Source: Pontederia crassipes (Eukaryota > Streptophyta > Magnoliopsida > Commelinales > Pontederiaceae). Taken from it: DNA of 64,000 nucleotides. The DNA lies in NCBI GenBank assembly GCA_030549335.1, contig JAUKPH010000017.1, positions 2,597,001 through 2,661,000 of the forward strand. The letters run 5' to 3'. The notes under the pieces were generated by a model. The model worked only from the letters and a program-made list of their open reading frames with translations, did not search any database and was not told where the DNA came from. A program made the position numbers and the translations under genes. This document shows, in pieces, positions 48,060-59,793 of the stretch; position 1 is the first letter of the stretch; every line of letters starts with the position of its first letter.

Positions 48060-49520
48060 AAGATTAATCGGCCGCAATACAGAAATAGATTTACGGCCGA
48101 AATTAGATTAGGAATCCGAGGCTCGTTCGGCCGCAAAAACCATAGAACAGTGTCGAAAGTGAAGGCGTAAAACTTGTTGGATTATGGCCGAAATAAAATC
48201 GCAAGATGGCGTAAAAATTAGCACGGCGATGAATTATCTCGGCCGAAATAAAAATTGAACGAAACGTCGCCAAATGAATCATTACGGCCGAGGAAGAGGA
48301 TAATTCATATCGGTCGTAAATCGATGAAAATTAAGTCGAACGTGATCCTTGATGGCCGAGAAAGAAAAATTCCCAAATAAACTGGCCGAAAAGGTCGTAA
48401 GATGGCGTAAAAACAAATGTTCAGAAAATATCGGCTGTAAAACCAGAGTAAGAAATAATTCTCGGCCGCAAAAGACATGCTCAACAGGATTACCGAGACG
48501 AAAATCCAAGGCACAAAATGATTAACACGAGAGATTTAACCAACGTTCAAAGAGGATTCAGAAATTTATCGGCCGCAAAACAATTTGATCGTGAAGTTTC
48601 AGCCGTAAAACTCAGATTAAATTTGCCAGCCGCAAAATATAAGCAAAGACTTTTGCGGTGTAAAAGATTTTTCGAAATTATTAAAGCCGAAAGAGGTCAA
48701 ATCAAAAAGGAATTCTCGGCCGTAAAAAGAAAACATGAGATAATGGATTATCAGAGATTAAATTCTCGTCTGCAAGCTTAATCAATCATATCATAAGAGA
48801 GAGAATTCAGTTCGATCTGGATGAAGTGAAATACCGGCCATAAAATTGGATAAGAGTTTGTCAGTTAAAAGCTTACGGGCGTAAAAAAAATCATAATCAT
48901 TAAAGCTGAAAAAGATCAAATCAATATTAAAAAGAGTTCTACGGTCGAAAAAACAGGATTCATTCTCGGTCGTAAAAAAAAATGAGATAAATGCTCGGCC
49001 GTAAAAAAAATGAGATCAATTCTCGCCCGTAACAAACAATATAAAATATAAAGCCACTGAAATCAATGTTGCGACAGCAAAATTAAAAGTTTAGATGTCA
49101 GAAACGAAGTCGTAAAGAAAAATAGGGTTTCGGCCGAAATAATTTCGAATAAAACTTGAGAATATTACCCCACTCAAATGTCGAAAATTGAATCATTACG
49201 GCCGAAAGTGAATTAAGTCGATTCCTTACGGTCGTAAAACAATGAAATCAGATCAATTCCATATGAAAAGTTCAAACAATTAAAATGTTACGGCCGAGAA
49301 TGAAAACTGATTCGAATAGGGCGTAAAAAATTTAAACCATCGATAAACCGAGCGTAACAAGGTCAAATCAATATCCATTACTCATGGCGTAAAACAACGT
49401 TCGGATAAAAATATTACGGCCGTAAAGATTGAAAGTTAAGAATTCAGAAATCATTCATTGCGAGGCCGTAAAATTAATAAAGCCGACACATTAAATCTCG
49501 GTCGTAAAATCATAAGTCAA
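48060..49520 (-). repeat. CGGCCG motif cluster in the element 2 leader
   Basis: CGGCCGTAA, CGGCCGCAA, TTACGGCCGA and GGCGTAAAA forms recur over about 1.4 kb, longer than the matching block of element 1. The 87-codon plus-strand frame 48518-48781 falls inside and follows from the repeats. Confidence 0.8.
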
Positions 49521-49723
49521 CAGTAATCCGAAATTCCGTAAAGCATTAGCCAAAGTCAACAATTTTAATCTAAAATGTCGCGACCTTTATCTGCAAAAGA
49601 AAAAATGTCAGTTTATTCACAAAAAATAATTAAAACAATTAATACATATTTATAAAGAATTATTTACAATTTATTTACATCTCTTAATAATTCATAAAAA
49701 TCAGAAATTAATTAATAAAATAT

Positions 49724-49741
49724 TCCCCGGCAACGGCGCCA
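49724..49741 (-). promoter_or_regulatory. Primer binding site, tRNA-Asp type (element 2)
   Basis: Plus strand TCCCCGGCAACGGCGCCA, an exact copy of the plant tRNA-Asp 3' end, 6 bp inside the 5' LTR. Confidence 0.92.
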
Positions 49742-49747
49742 AAAACT

Positions 49748-51543
49748 TGATGCGTTGTAATTGTAACAATAAAATTTGCTAGCAAGTGCACTAGTCGCTC
49801 AAGTAATATAGTAAAAAGGAGTAAGAGTGTCGAACCCACGAGGAATATTATTAATTCAATATCTGGATTTATAAATTAATTAGAGAGGAAAAAAACATGA
49901 ATTTTTGGAAAGAAGTTTTATGAAATGAAATAAAGAAAATAAGATAAAGATAAGATAATGGTGTTGAAGTTAGGCCTTAGGATGAAAATAGATCAGGATA
50001 AATATTTGAACCATAAAAGATAAATTTAATCTTTAAAGATGGATTAGAGTCTCCCTAAAGTAATCTACCATGATTAACTTGTGGTCTCCACGACTGGCAT
50101 CCCTCAATTTAATTATATAGAACTATCTTAATTTAATAAGAATTGAAGTCTCCACGACTGGTACCCCCAAAATCATATTAAAATTAAGATGCATTAATTG
50201 GATTCTCTAGACTATTAATCACTCCACAAACTGGTATAGATTAATAGACCACACAAACTTGATTCTCCACACACTAGTTATCAAATTTATGTCAATTATT
50301 AATTCCAAATAAAATCAATTATAATTAGTATAATAAATTATGAAATTAAACACTCCACAAACTGGTATAGCCTAATTCGGAAATTTAATTAACTAATATA
50401 AAAGCATTAAGCACAATTAATAATTGATCAGAAAAGATTAAAATAAATAAAGTAGGATCCAAACATTTCCCTTCAATTAATAATCTCCTAAAATAATAAT
50501 CTTAAAAACATGGAGTTCATCCTAGAAATTCTGGAGAGATAATAACAAAATAACAATAATAATCGAAAGAATTACACCCAAAATAGAAGTAGAGCTCTCG
50601 AATTGGGCAGACAGTCGGGCAGCCTCTCGAACTTGATCAGGGTCGCGATCAACCTCCAGTCGTCGCACCTCTCTCCTCTTGGTCGTAGCCTGCAGAGCTC
50701 ACGACTCGCCGTGAAAGAAACCTGAACTTCAGAGCACGAATTGAAACGATGGATTCTTCACGTATTTATAGGGTGCGGACGGCCTTCAATTTGCTCTCGG
50801 CCGTAACATCGTACGGTTGACTTTAAAATTATAAGATAAACTCGGCCAAAGATAAATTCTTTTATCATTACGCCCAAAGATAAATCTTTCTTATCTTTAC
50901 TCCCTTAGAGTCTCGGTCGTAAGGAAAATATTTTATCTTTACTCCTTTCCATTACTCCCAAAAGATAAAAATCCTTTTATCTTTACGCCCAAACAATTTT
51001 ATCTTTACACCTTCATATATCGGCCAAAACGGATGATTTCAATTGCCATTACCCCCTCCAAATCTCGGCCGTAAGGAATGAACTTATCTTGTTACGCCCA
51101 AAGATAAACTCGATTGATTGTTACACCCTTCATCTTCATGCCATTACGCCCTCCAAATTTCGGCCGTAACATCTTTATCTTCATGCCATTACGCCCAAAA
51201 GATAAAATCATTTATCTTTACTCCTTCAAATCTTAGCCGTAACAAAGAATTAAATCTTGTTACTCCTTTTGAATCTCGGCCGTAACGACTTGGGTGTAAA
51301 GCCAAATCTCGGCCGTAAGAAATAATTTCTTTGAATTTCGGCCGAGATTCGAATTTTCCTGCAAATAATTATCAAAATATAGTTAATCCATCCACAATTA
51401 AAATATTCAGTGATTTTAATAATTAAAATTGATAAATCCGGAATTATGATTAAAAATGACTAAAAATGATGCATGCCATGATCAAATTATAGAAAATTTA
51501 ATTAAAATAATTAACTAAAATATGTTGTATTTTGCATGCATCA
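49748..51543 (-). repeat. Element 2, 5' LTR
   Basis: Near-identical to 43632-45429. TATA box (CTATAAATAC on the minus strand) at 50762-50771, with CGGCCGTAA sites just upstream in U3, right of it on the plus strand. Confidence 0.92.
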
Positions 51544-51548
51544 GCAGC

Positions 51549-52165
51549 AACCTCTCACTCCATACGTCATCGCCACTTCTTATGTGACAAAGTCCCCGCC
51601 GCTCACCGCATAGTGAGGGAATGAGATGAGCAGAATGATATGGCTAGAACATGTTTGCACAAGGCATCGAAGCGCATGAAGAAGTGGGCAGACACTGCCC
51701 GACAGGATGTCAACTTTGAAGTCGGAGACTTGGTCCTGGTGAAGCTGGTCCAATATCTTCGGCTAAGTGAGAAGAATCTGCACAAGGGCCTCGTTAGGCG
51801 TTACGAGGGCCCGTTCAAAATTCTGAAGAAGGTAGATAAGGTGGCCTACAAGTTGGAGCTCTCGTCGCACATGCACCAATACTCCGTCTTCCACGTCTTC
51901 ATGCTCAAGCCTTATGTCAAAGACCTTGAAGATCCTGGGCGTGGGGTTTCAGACCGCAACCCGCCGGCCATCCGTCAGCAGTTCACTGATTAAGTTGAAG
52001 AAGTACTCACTATTCGTATGAAGAATCGGAAGAAGATGTATCTTGTTCGATGGTGCAGAAGACTAGACATTGACACAAATTGCGAGACAATCGAAGACAT
52101 GTGGTAGTTCAAGCAAAAGTCTGAAGAATTCGAAGCTGCAGCTCTAGAGACGTCGCTGACTTAAG
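51549..52165 (+). pseudogene. Chromovirus integrase C-terminus and chromodomain
   Basis: It resumes the integrase after element 2: PLTPYV, then a well-kept stretch at 51640-51993 with VGDLVLVKL, RRYEGPFKILKKV and VFHVFMLKPYV (GPF/Y module). After TAA at 51991-51993 come a chromodomain remnant (MYLVRWCRR, CETIEDMW) and the end near 52165. The chromodomain places the element among chromoviruses. Stops near 51612 and in the chromodomain break it. Confidence 0.85.
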
Positions 52166-52175
52166 TGGGGGAGAA

Positions 52176-52676
52176 TGTCCCGGGGACTTTTCCCATGGAC
52201 CGTCAAGTTATCTTACTTCATGATATTTTCTCTTTTTAACTCACTTTTGTGCTTAGTTTTATTTTCAAGTGTGTCAGTGACAGTTTTGTAACATGCACTC
52301 TAAAAAAGTGACCCCCTAACTTGTCCTCCATGTCACACGTCGCATATCTACCTCAGAGCCTAAGGTATAGTAAGGGGAGGCTGCTAGAGCTCCTCCCAAA
52401 GCCTTTGTAATCCTTTCTATTACTCAGCAAAAATTTCAAACCTTTTCATTATCTAGCATGATGTCTCAAGTGTGGGGTGGCAACTCACAAAGCGTCCCAA
52501 GCAATTGAGCGTTCCGCTTAAGTGTCTGTTTGTTCACAAACGCCCTTATCGAAGCGTCTGCTTAGGACCAAGCGTCCCAAAATTGTGACATTCGAAAAAG
52601 TGGCATAAGCAAGCTTTCACAAAGCACTCAAAAGAATTTGCCACAAGTCGATCGAGCAAAAAATGACACCGTGTCA
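52176..52676 (+). repeat. Chromovirus 3' LTR
   Basis: Preceded by the PPT AAGTGGGGGAGAA. Starts TGTCCCGGGGAC and ends CACCGTGTCA. Confidence 0.83.
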
Positions 52677-53223
52677 TACGCACAGAGGAGGAAGAAACAA
52701 TGGCTCAAAGTGAAAAAAAAATCTCTTTTCTCACTGAATGGATATGTTGTTGACTGATTGGGACTTATTTATAAAGTAGAGGATTTTGACTATTGGTGGA
52801 ATCCGAAATTAAGTGATTAACCTCCTTCAAATCTAATTCTAAATTTTATCCATAATCATAACTATTTATCTAATTTAAATACTTTATTTTTTTTCTTTCT
52901 TTTCTTTTTCTCAAAGTCTTATCTATACGTCACCTTTTAACTTCTTAAACTTTGTCTTTTATTTTTCAGTAGAATTTTGGTAAATAAATAAATATTTTAT
53001 TTATGTAATTAATTAATTCAAAAAAGAATCTTGGGGCGTTACATATGCATTTTGTCACATATACATGTAGAAAACTTCTACAACTCTAAGGTAATAACAT
53101 GTTTTCTAACGCATTTAGATACTCTTTGTCTTACAATTAACATTTGAGATAACATGCAGCGGTAAAACATTATTAATATATTTTATATTTACATGACAAA
53201 CGCTTGCTAAGTGAAAATAATGC
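52677..53223. other. Decayed LTR-like DNA
   Basis: No gene. 52685-53044 ends in TTGGGGCGTTACA, which looks like an LTR terminus, possibly of a reverse-oriented Tekay-like LTR whose other part lies left of 39069. TGC at 53221-53223 is the CACTA target duplicate. Confidence 0.45.
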
Positions 53224-54815
53224 CACTACAAGAAAATTAGGATTTTCCGACTGGCCGTTTTCGACGGATAGAAATTCGTCGCAATTTGCAGCGGATAGCG
53301 ATCCGTCAGAATTTTCGATGGTCATAACCGTCAGAAATGAAAATAATAAATTATGTCATTTGTTATATTATTATTTTATTTTTTGACGATTTGGAACGTC
53401 AAAATTTTCGACAGGTATCTATCCGTCACAATTTTCGATGGTCCGGATCATCGATAAATGTAAAATAATATAATATAAGAAGTATTTTATTAATATAATT
53501 AGCGACAGTTTAGACCATCACAATTTCTGACGGTTCCGATCGTCGGTAAATGAAAAGTAATATAATGTAACGAGTGTTTTATTAATATAATTATCGACAG
53601 TCCGACGGTCAAGATCGTTGGTAATAATTAGCGAAAGTTCAAACCATCGATAAACTAAAAAATAAATATTATATATAACTAAATATAGTATTTATTTTTA
53701 TAATTAAATAATTTTTTACGACCACGACCGTTGGTAACTTTAAAAATAATTAATATCATATTCGTATATATCATGATGATATATATTATTAATATTTTCA
53801 AAGTTTTCGACGGTCAGAGCCATCGGTAATTAAAATTTCACTATCCCCCTTTTTTTCGTTTTCCCGCTTTCTCATCTTTCCACTTATATATATAATATAT
53901 ATATATAATCTTCCCTAATCCCACTCTTTATTTCTTTCCCCCTCTCCTCTCTCTCTCCCTCTCCCTCTCCCTCTCCCTGTCGGTGAGCCTCTCCCGACCG
54001 GATGACAAGCATCAACGGCCAACGACGTCCCTCTCCCGCCGGCGTCCCTCTCCCCTTCTCTCTCTCTCTCTCTTCAGCTCGGACCACCAGGCAGCCGGAT
54101 CTGACAGCAGGCGGCCAGATCGGCAGCTGACTGATCGCCAGGAGGCCAGATCGGGCAGCGGGCTGCCGAATCTATCGCCTGGCGGCCAATTGGCGACTGG
54201 ATCTGGCCACGGGCTGCCGGATCCGACCGCAGCCCAACAGTCAGATCCAACCGTGCTGGCGGTCGGATCCAGTCGTGGGAGGTCGGATCCAGCCGCGCTG
54301 GGGTCAGATCGAGCCGCTGGCCGCCTGGCGGCCGTTCTAGCTGCTGGCCTTCGGATTGGCCGCCTGGTGGCTGAATCTGGTCGCTAGCCGCCGGATCGAT
54401 GGCCAGCGGCCGGCTAATTTTTTTATATTATAAAAATTCTTTACGATGATTCTGACCGCCGAAAGTTTCGGTGGTCATTGCGACCGTCGAAAGTTTCGGC
54501 AATCATCGCGATCGTCGAAAGTTTCGGTGGTCGCGACTATCAAAATTTTGACGGTTTCATCAACCGTCGTAAATATCAGTGATCATGATCGTCGAAACTT
54601 TCGACGGTTCATGACCGCCGAAAGTTAGTTTCGACGGTCGTTCCAGATTTTCGTCGAAACTTTCGACATTTTTTCCCAACCGTCGAAAATTTATTTGCGA
54701 CGACCATTTTTCGGACGAATCGATTCCATCGAAAAAGCTGTCAGAAATCATCATTTTCGACGCTTTTCGTGAAATTACAGATGGTCGGTCTGTAATTTCC
54801 ATCTTTCTTGTAGTG
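53224..54815. mobile_element. Short non-autonomous CACTA, 1.6 kb (CACTA element 3)
   Basis: Ends CACTACAAGAAA and TTTCTTGTAGTG form 12-bp terminal inverted repeats, and TGC is duplicated at 53221-53223 and 54816-54818. Subterminal repeats on both sides are built from TTTTCGACGGT and its complement ACCGTCGAAAA (53250-53830 and 54440-54780). The middle (53940-54410) is GC-rich with GGCCGATC/GGATCCGGC repeats like those at 24987-25429. No transposase is encoded; the 134-codon frame at 53983 is compositional. Confidence 0.9.
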
Positions 54816-54818
54816 TGC

Positions 54819-55699
54819 CTCTGATAACAATTAGTGTTTGCAATTTTATTTTTAAATAAACTATTAACAATGTTTCCTCATTTATGACTCTGCCTATGAT
54901 ATAATTATTCTTAATACACATGCACACTTTTTTTATAACCATTTTAAAAATATATTTTGATTACCAAGATATTGATACCATAAATAAAATTTGTACATTA
55001 TTTAGTATTTATTATTCTTCAAATAATTAAATATTTAACAAAAGTGAATAGTTTCCATTTAGGAAGGATAAAACAATATTATTATAGAAAGTATTTTGTT
55101 AATGTTGGGAATAGTGAATAGTTTCTACTTTATAAGATTATCTTTACTTTTATAAGAGCAAAGATAGAGATTTTTTCCTTCATCTTGACCCTGATTTAGA
55201 GTTGAAAAGAATTAAAATGTTGGGAGATTGGCCAATGGAGATTACCCTTCTTTGATCTCTCCTTTTTATCATAAATTCAATCAAACTCTCTTTTTCTCCC
55301 CCCTTTTCTTTCACTCCAAACAAATAAAATTTATAAAGTCCGAATTACATATAAGAAAAATAAGAATACATGCAATTTTTTAGCTTTAAGTATACATAGT
55401 GTAATGATGTGCCTTGAATTATGATGTTTTTGTTGTTAAAATTATGAAAAAATGAAAAAAAGTGAAAATATATGATAGTACGGACACATGGTCATCTTGT
55501 TTATAGTGAAATTATTTGGACGGCGGCGATCTCTCTTTCTTTCACACTTATTAAGAATATTTGACTATCTTCAATCTCTATCGTCTTCTTTTTACTTTGT
55601 TTGGTTTGTTGTTTCAGTTCCGGAGGCATTAATAAGTAGACAATACAAATGTCATAAACTTAAACAAAAAATGTAGTGTAAATATATATACTCTACGTT
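54819..55699. other. AT-rich DNA, possible copia LTR traces
   Basis: No gene. 55105-55510 carries TGTTGGGAATAGTGAATAG and, near 55410-55470, a stretch resembling the end part of the copia LTR (TGCCTTGAATTATG, GTGAAAATATATG). The resemblance is weak. Confidence 0.4.
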
Positions 55700-56090
55700 A
55701 AATGTGGCAATCGAAGTTAAATTTTGATAAGCCCAAAGCTGTGAATGAGACGGATATGGTACCAATGGTACGGATATGAAAACTAATTCTTCCATGGTGA
55801 GGAGTGAGAACTAAATCCCGATCCTGCCCTTCTCCACGTTGAGCTTTGTGCCATTGTCGGGCCAGTGTTCCGGCGCGTCCTGCGGTCCCTTGCACACCTG
55901 CGAGGTGTCCACGATTAATCTAAGCAACCTTTGGTTCTCCAGGCACCGGTGGCACAGACGGTTCCATCCGAAGCAAATCCGAGGCCATTACGAAAGGCTG
56001 CGACGCTGCGTACTCTTCTTCTCCTGCTGTTATATATGCTGCATCTCCGGCGGACTCTCCGACGTCTCGCACGAGATTCATAAGTAATAA
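55700..56090. other. GC-richer patch, unidentified (possible gene fragment)
   Basis: Within AT-rich DNA this stretch has coding-like composition and short open frames on both strands (plus 55839-56087; minus 55698-55895 and 55915-56160). A minus-strand frame around 55810-55915 reads VDTSQVCKGPQDAPEHWPDN. I cannot name a family or decide the strand. It may be a broken host gene fragment. Confidence 0.35.
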
Positions 56091-57440
56091 CTGTGGATAT
56101 GTCGACGAGGGACGAATGGCCTCGTATCGGATATATGTATGTAATTATAAAAGGATTCAAGTCTTCAAGAACTCCGAATTTCCATTTTCGACTCGGACTC
56201 GGACTCGGATATATAAAAATGTTTCAGGAACTCCAAGTTTCTATTTTTATTCGAATTTTGTCAGTTGTGATGATGATGAGAACCGATAACCATCCTTCGG
56301 CTAACCTAGCCTCCTCCGTCCCTCGTAAAAACAGTCAGTCAAAATGATTAATTTGACTGAAACTTGAATTATTAGGTCTTGTCAATGATTGAAGAAATGA
56401 AAGAAAAGGATTCAAACTTCGAGTCTTAAATGAAATGGCCTGGATGGAATCATAAGTTTCTGAGATAATATATGGTAGAAAGTAGAAAGAACTCTATATA
56501 ATTCTTTCTATCATACTATCTAGTAGTTAGATGGACGAGTTGAGGCAGGCCTCCCCGTGAGTTGAAATATACCCCACTCGTGAGTTGAAATATACCTCAC
56601 TATAAGACAAAGATGAATAATAAAATGATGAAGAAGATGAAGCATATTAATAATGAATTTTTTTTATGATGATTAGTGGCTCTTGTCACACTTATGATGA
56701 TCTTTTCATTATCTCTTGATCTATTATTAATATGATCTAAAGAAAATGATACAATTTATGATTTTATATCTTCATATAATTATCTTTTATGAATCTTTAT
56801 ATGATGATGACATCATAATCATGATGATCGACTTCTGTTCTTCTATGATGATTTATTATGATCTATCTTGATTTTTTGATCTTATGATCCTAAGAAGATG
56901 ACATATTGATCTATAAATTTCTTATGATCTTAGTGATCTTCTATCCATATGACACGCTACAAGAATCCTTTTATTTATATCATGATGATGCTTATTTTAT
57001 TTCTATATGATGATAATGTTCTTATGATTCTTGTCTAGCATCATGATTTTATGATTATTTCTAAGTTACTTCCATACTGAGTTGCAAAACTCATAGGAGA
57101 TTTTTTTCCTGCATGTTCTTAAATGTAATACCAGATCTTAATGATGAAGGTGGCCAACGATGACAGCTCATAGGTGATTGCATATGGGTATTTTGAGTCC
57201 TTTAGTTTGATGTACTAGCTTTTCTTTGGACTCATTTGAAATTCTTTATCAGTCTTCGCATACTAAGATGTCATACTCTTTTTATTATTTAATGATAATT
57301 AAGTCTTTCGCATTTATATGATGTTTGAGTTGATCAGTCGAAGTCTTCTTTTTGGTCAATATGATATACATATAAGGATGACCCATAGCATTTTTGAAGC
57401 GTATTCTGTCACGTGACGACGTGCGATTTGGGGCCATTAC
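56091..57440 (+). other. Probable decayed LTR, forward, ending near 57440
   Basis: ATGATGATC-rich low-complexity DNA with CTCGTGAGTTGAAATATACC repeated near 56555-56600, similar in style to the 3.6-kb solo LTR. It ends GATTTGGGGCCATTACA, an LTR-like terminus. The 5' end was not found. Confidence 0.4.
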
Positions 57441-58499
57441 AACTGCCCTTCTTATCTCTCGTATCCCATTGACACATGGCTTATAATCTTTTCTTTTTTT
57501 CTCTCATATCTTATTGACATAGGATGATTGTTCTAATTCCACCCCTCGTATCACTATATTGACATAGGGTGTTGAATATGCTCTTTGTATCACATTGACA
57601 TAGAACATACGAACCTCAATCGGTCTACTCAGAGTTGGTCAATCCTTCAAGATGAAAATACTCCGCCTTATACGGATTTTTACATGAAATGCACATGATG
57701 CATGAACGCATATTCCAAATGAAGGTTTAGAGCTTGAAATCATCATAATAAAATATTTCATTTCAAAATCAAATATTTTCCGTAGGCGAACAAGAGAATT
57801 TTTTATCAAAATCGATAGTTTCAAAGTCCAAAATAAAACCTCACAGTTCATATGATGACACATATATGAAATACACAAATAAGTATGATTGTGCATGAAG
57901 AAAATGATCTCGAAAATTTGTCCCACATCGGATGGGACAATGTCACCACTCTGAAGAGTTAAATAATTAATATCATTTGAGATAAGTTCTCTGACCTTGA
58001 TTCCTCAAATCCCAATTATCTTCCGTCCGAATCCGCTCAAATGAGAGAAATACCTATTACATCCACTTAAATTTTATTTAGGAACATAACCTTATCATTT
58101 AAGACATTTATAACTTCTAGGTATCATTTATCTTTTAGTTCATTAATCACTTCATAATAATCCTTTTTAACGACATCTTGATACCTGGAGTTATAATTTA
58201 TAAATCTTTTGCCTAAGTTCATAAGTAATGCATTATAGCACTCGTATAACTAATTTCTTAAATGATCAACATTATGGGCTTTTAGTATCGATCGTCAACT
58301 AATAGCATTCTACTCAAACCCCCAACGTATAACCACCTATCATATCCAATTAATCATATAATAATTCGAATTAAACACTATAACTAATTCTTATGAATAG
58401 TTTCAGTCACACACACACACCCCCTCTAATTCGAAATCACACTTGTTGAACACCGAACGTCACCTACTTCATTAGTAGCATAATAAAATTAATTAAAAA
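57441..58499. other. AT-rich DNA with a short tandem repeat
   Basis: 57455-57610 has four diverged units of about 45-60 bp based on TCTCGTATCCCATTGACA and ACATAGG. The remainder is AT-rich with no gene or element end seen. Confidence 0.45.
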
Positions 58500-59170
58500 T
58501 CAGTTTCATATCTAAAATTAAATTTATTGTGCATTTTCATTCGTCCGACGTTCGGAACCTAAAATCGATGAACCTACAAGTAATTTGTGATTAAGTTTTT
58601 TACGGACAGCAACCCAATACGTCTCTCCCTCATGTGTACCGTAATGTCATGGTGAACTCAGCTGAAACCCCTCATCGAACTCGCCAGAAAGTCACCGGAA
58701 AGATTGTCGAAAATGCCCCAATCTCGACCACCTACAAGATTGGGAGTAAACCACGTTCCAAAACTCATCAAAAATGAACTAATCGACCTGAGAATGATCA
58801 TAACTCACCGGAAGGAAGATCGGCGCGAATCGGAGCTCAAACCGGTCGCCGACGAATTTCCTCCTTTTTCTTGCGTTTCGAAGCTTATTGGGTCATCTAT
58901 GGTGGACCAATCTTCACCTACCTCATGTCAAAATGTTCATCGACACCTCACACGCGAAAAATGGTGGCCGGACGGCGGAGAACGGAGCTTCGAAAGTAGG
59001 GGCGGCCGGGTCTCGCGTGGGCAGGTGGGGGCAACAGGGTGGAAACAGAGGAGGAGATGATGGATTTTCTCTTTCCTCCTTTCCACGTTTTATTTTCTTT
59101 TTTTCTACCTACTAAAAGAGAAAAATACCCATTCCTTGAACCTTTTTTTAAATGACCGAACGTTAGATTT
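58500..59170 (-). other. LTR fragment, Del/Tekay-like, reverse orientation
   Basis: Read on the minus strand the stretch has the GC-rich leader-like part and the TGATGAGTTTTGGAACGTGG-type blocks I associate with Del/Tekay LTRs. No ends or PBS are visible. The plus-strand frame at 58704-59060 is likely a by-product. Confidence 0.35.
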
Positions 59171-59231
59171 ATCAACTTCTATATATATATATAGTGTTCA
59201 ACATATATATTTATCCCATATATATATATAT

Positions 59232-59765
59232 GAGAAAAATTAGGTTGAGATAAAATTAATCTCACCCTGAAATGAATGAATCTGGCCATTGTAATTCTTT
59301 CATCTTGGGTCAACAGTCGAGATCTCGGCATTGCAAGTTGAACTGACCATTTGAAAAAAAACTACCGGTTGTATTCCATCTACCCGTCTCTGATATGCAA
59401 ACAACGCCGATCTTCCCTAGCGAGTAGTGACACCGTTTCTCGGCTGCATCTTAGGGTAGGGCGCCAGGCGTCGGTCACAGGCGATGTCGCAGGGCATTAG
59501 ACATCGGCCGTGGGCGATGTCGTAGGTGTCGAGTATCGGGCCTCTCAAGGGGTGATGTCACCAGGAGTCGAGTGAGCTAGCGAGCAAGGTGGTGGGGCGA
59601 ATGGTTCAACTTATTTTTCTTTTTCTGGAATGGCCAGTTCAGTATGATGGAATTTGGGCCGTTCATGCACACATAAGGAAGTTATAACAGCCAGGATTGC
59701 GCATGAGAAGGTTATAACGGTCAGGATTTATTGATTTTAGGTGATCTCATCCTAATTTTCCTCTC
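59232..59765. mobile_element. MITE-like element with about 20-bp TIRs in a TA microsatellite
   Basis: Left end TGAGAAAAATTAGGTTGAGAT and the complement of the right end GAGAGGAAAATTAGGATGAGAT match with two or three changes. The similarity continues loosely inward (ATCTGGCCATTGTAAT against ATCCTGACCGTTATAAC). Both sides are TATATA runs, so it sits inside a TA repeat. It has no coding capacity. The superfamily is not determined. Confidence 0.55.
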
Positions 59766-59793
59766 TTTCTCTTTATATATATATATATATATA

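Larger units (their letters stand above)
43632..51543 (-). mobile_element. Coding-free Athila-like derivative (element 2), 7.9 kb
   Basis: LTRs 43632-45429 and 49748-51543 (about 1.8 kb) differ by only about 13 substitutions and a few indels by eye. GCAGC is duplicated exactly at 43627-43631 and 51544-51548. It shares LTR ends, TATA box, PBS, PPT, internal PPT copy, the 3' two-fold repeat and the motif clusters with element 1. The 4.3-kb interior has no gag, protease, RT or integrase. Matching 3' DNA runs from 45430 to about 47300 and leader DNA from about 47670 to 49747; the join replaces the whole coding block. It resembles large retrotransposon derivatives that depend on proteins from relatives. 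Confidence 0.92.
39069..52676 (+). mobile_element. Chromovirus (Ty3/gypsy, Galadriel-like), decayed, split by element 2
   Basis: LTRs are 39069-39579 and 52176-52676, both starting TGTCCCGGGG. A PBS of the Met type (TGGTATTAGAGC, 39583-39594) and a PPT (AAGTGGGGGAGAA, 52163-52175) fit this. gag, protease, RT, RNase H, integrase and a C-terminal chromodomain lie in order on the plus strand with many stops and shifts. Element 2 sits in the integrase (43632-51543). GCACA occurs just left of the 5' LTR (39064-39068) and again at 52680-52684, three bases beyond the 3' LTR, a tentative target duplicate. Without the insertion it would be about 5.7 kb. Confidence 0.88.

Noticed and set aside
48518..48781. 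87-residue plus-strand frame
   Set aside because: Antisense to element 2 and built from repeated motif units; not conserved in element 1.
53983..54387. 134-residue frame rich in Arg, Gly, Asp and Ser
   Set aside because: GC-rich GGATCC/GGCCG repeats of a CACTA core; low-complexity translation and no domain.
58704..59060. 118-residue plus-strand frame
   Set aside because: Lies in LTR-like DNA that reads sensibly on the opposite strand; no domain features.
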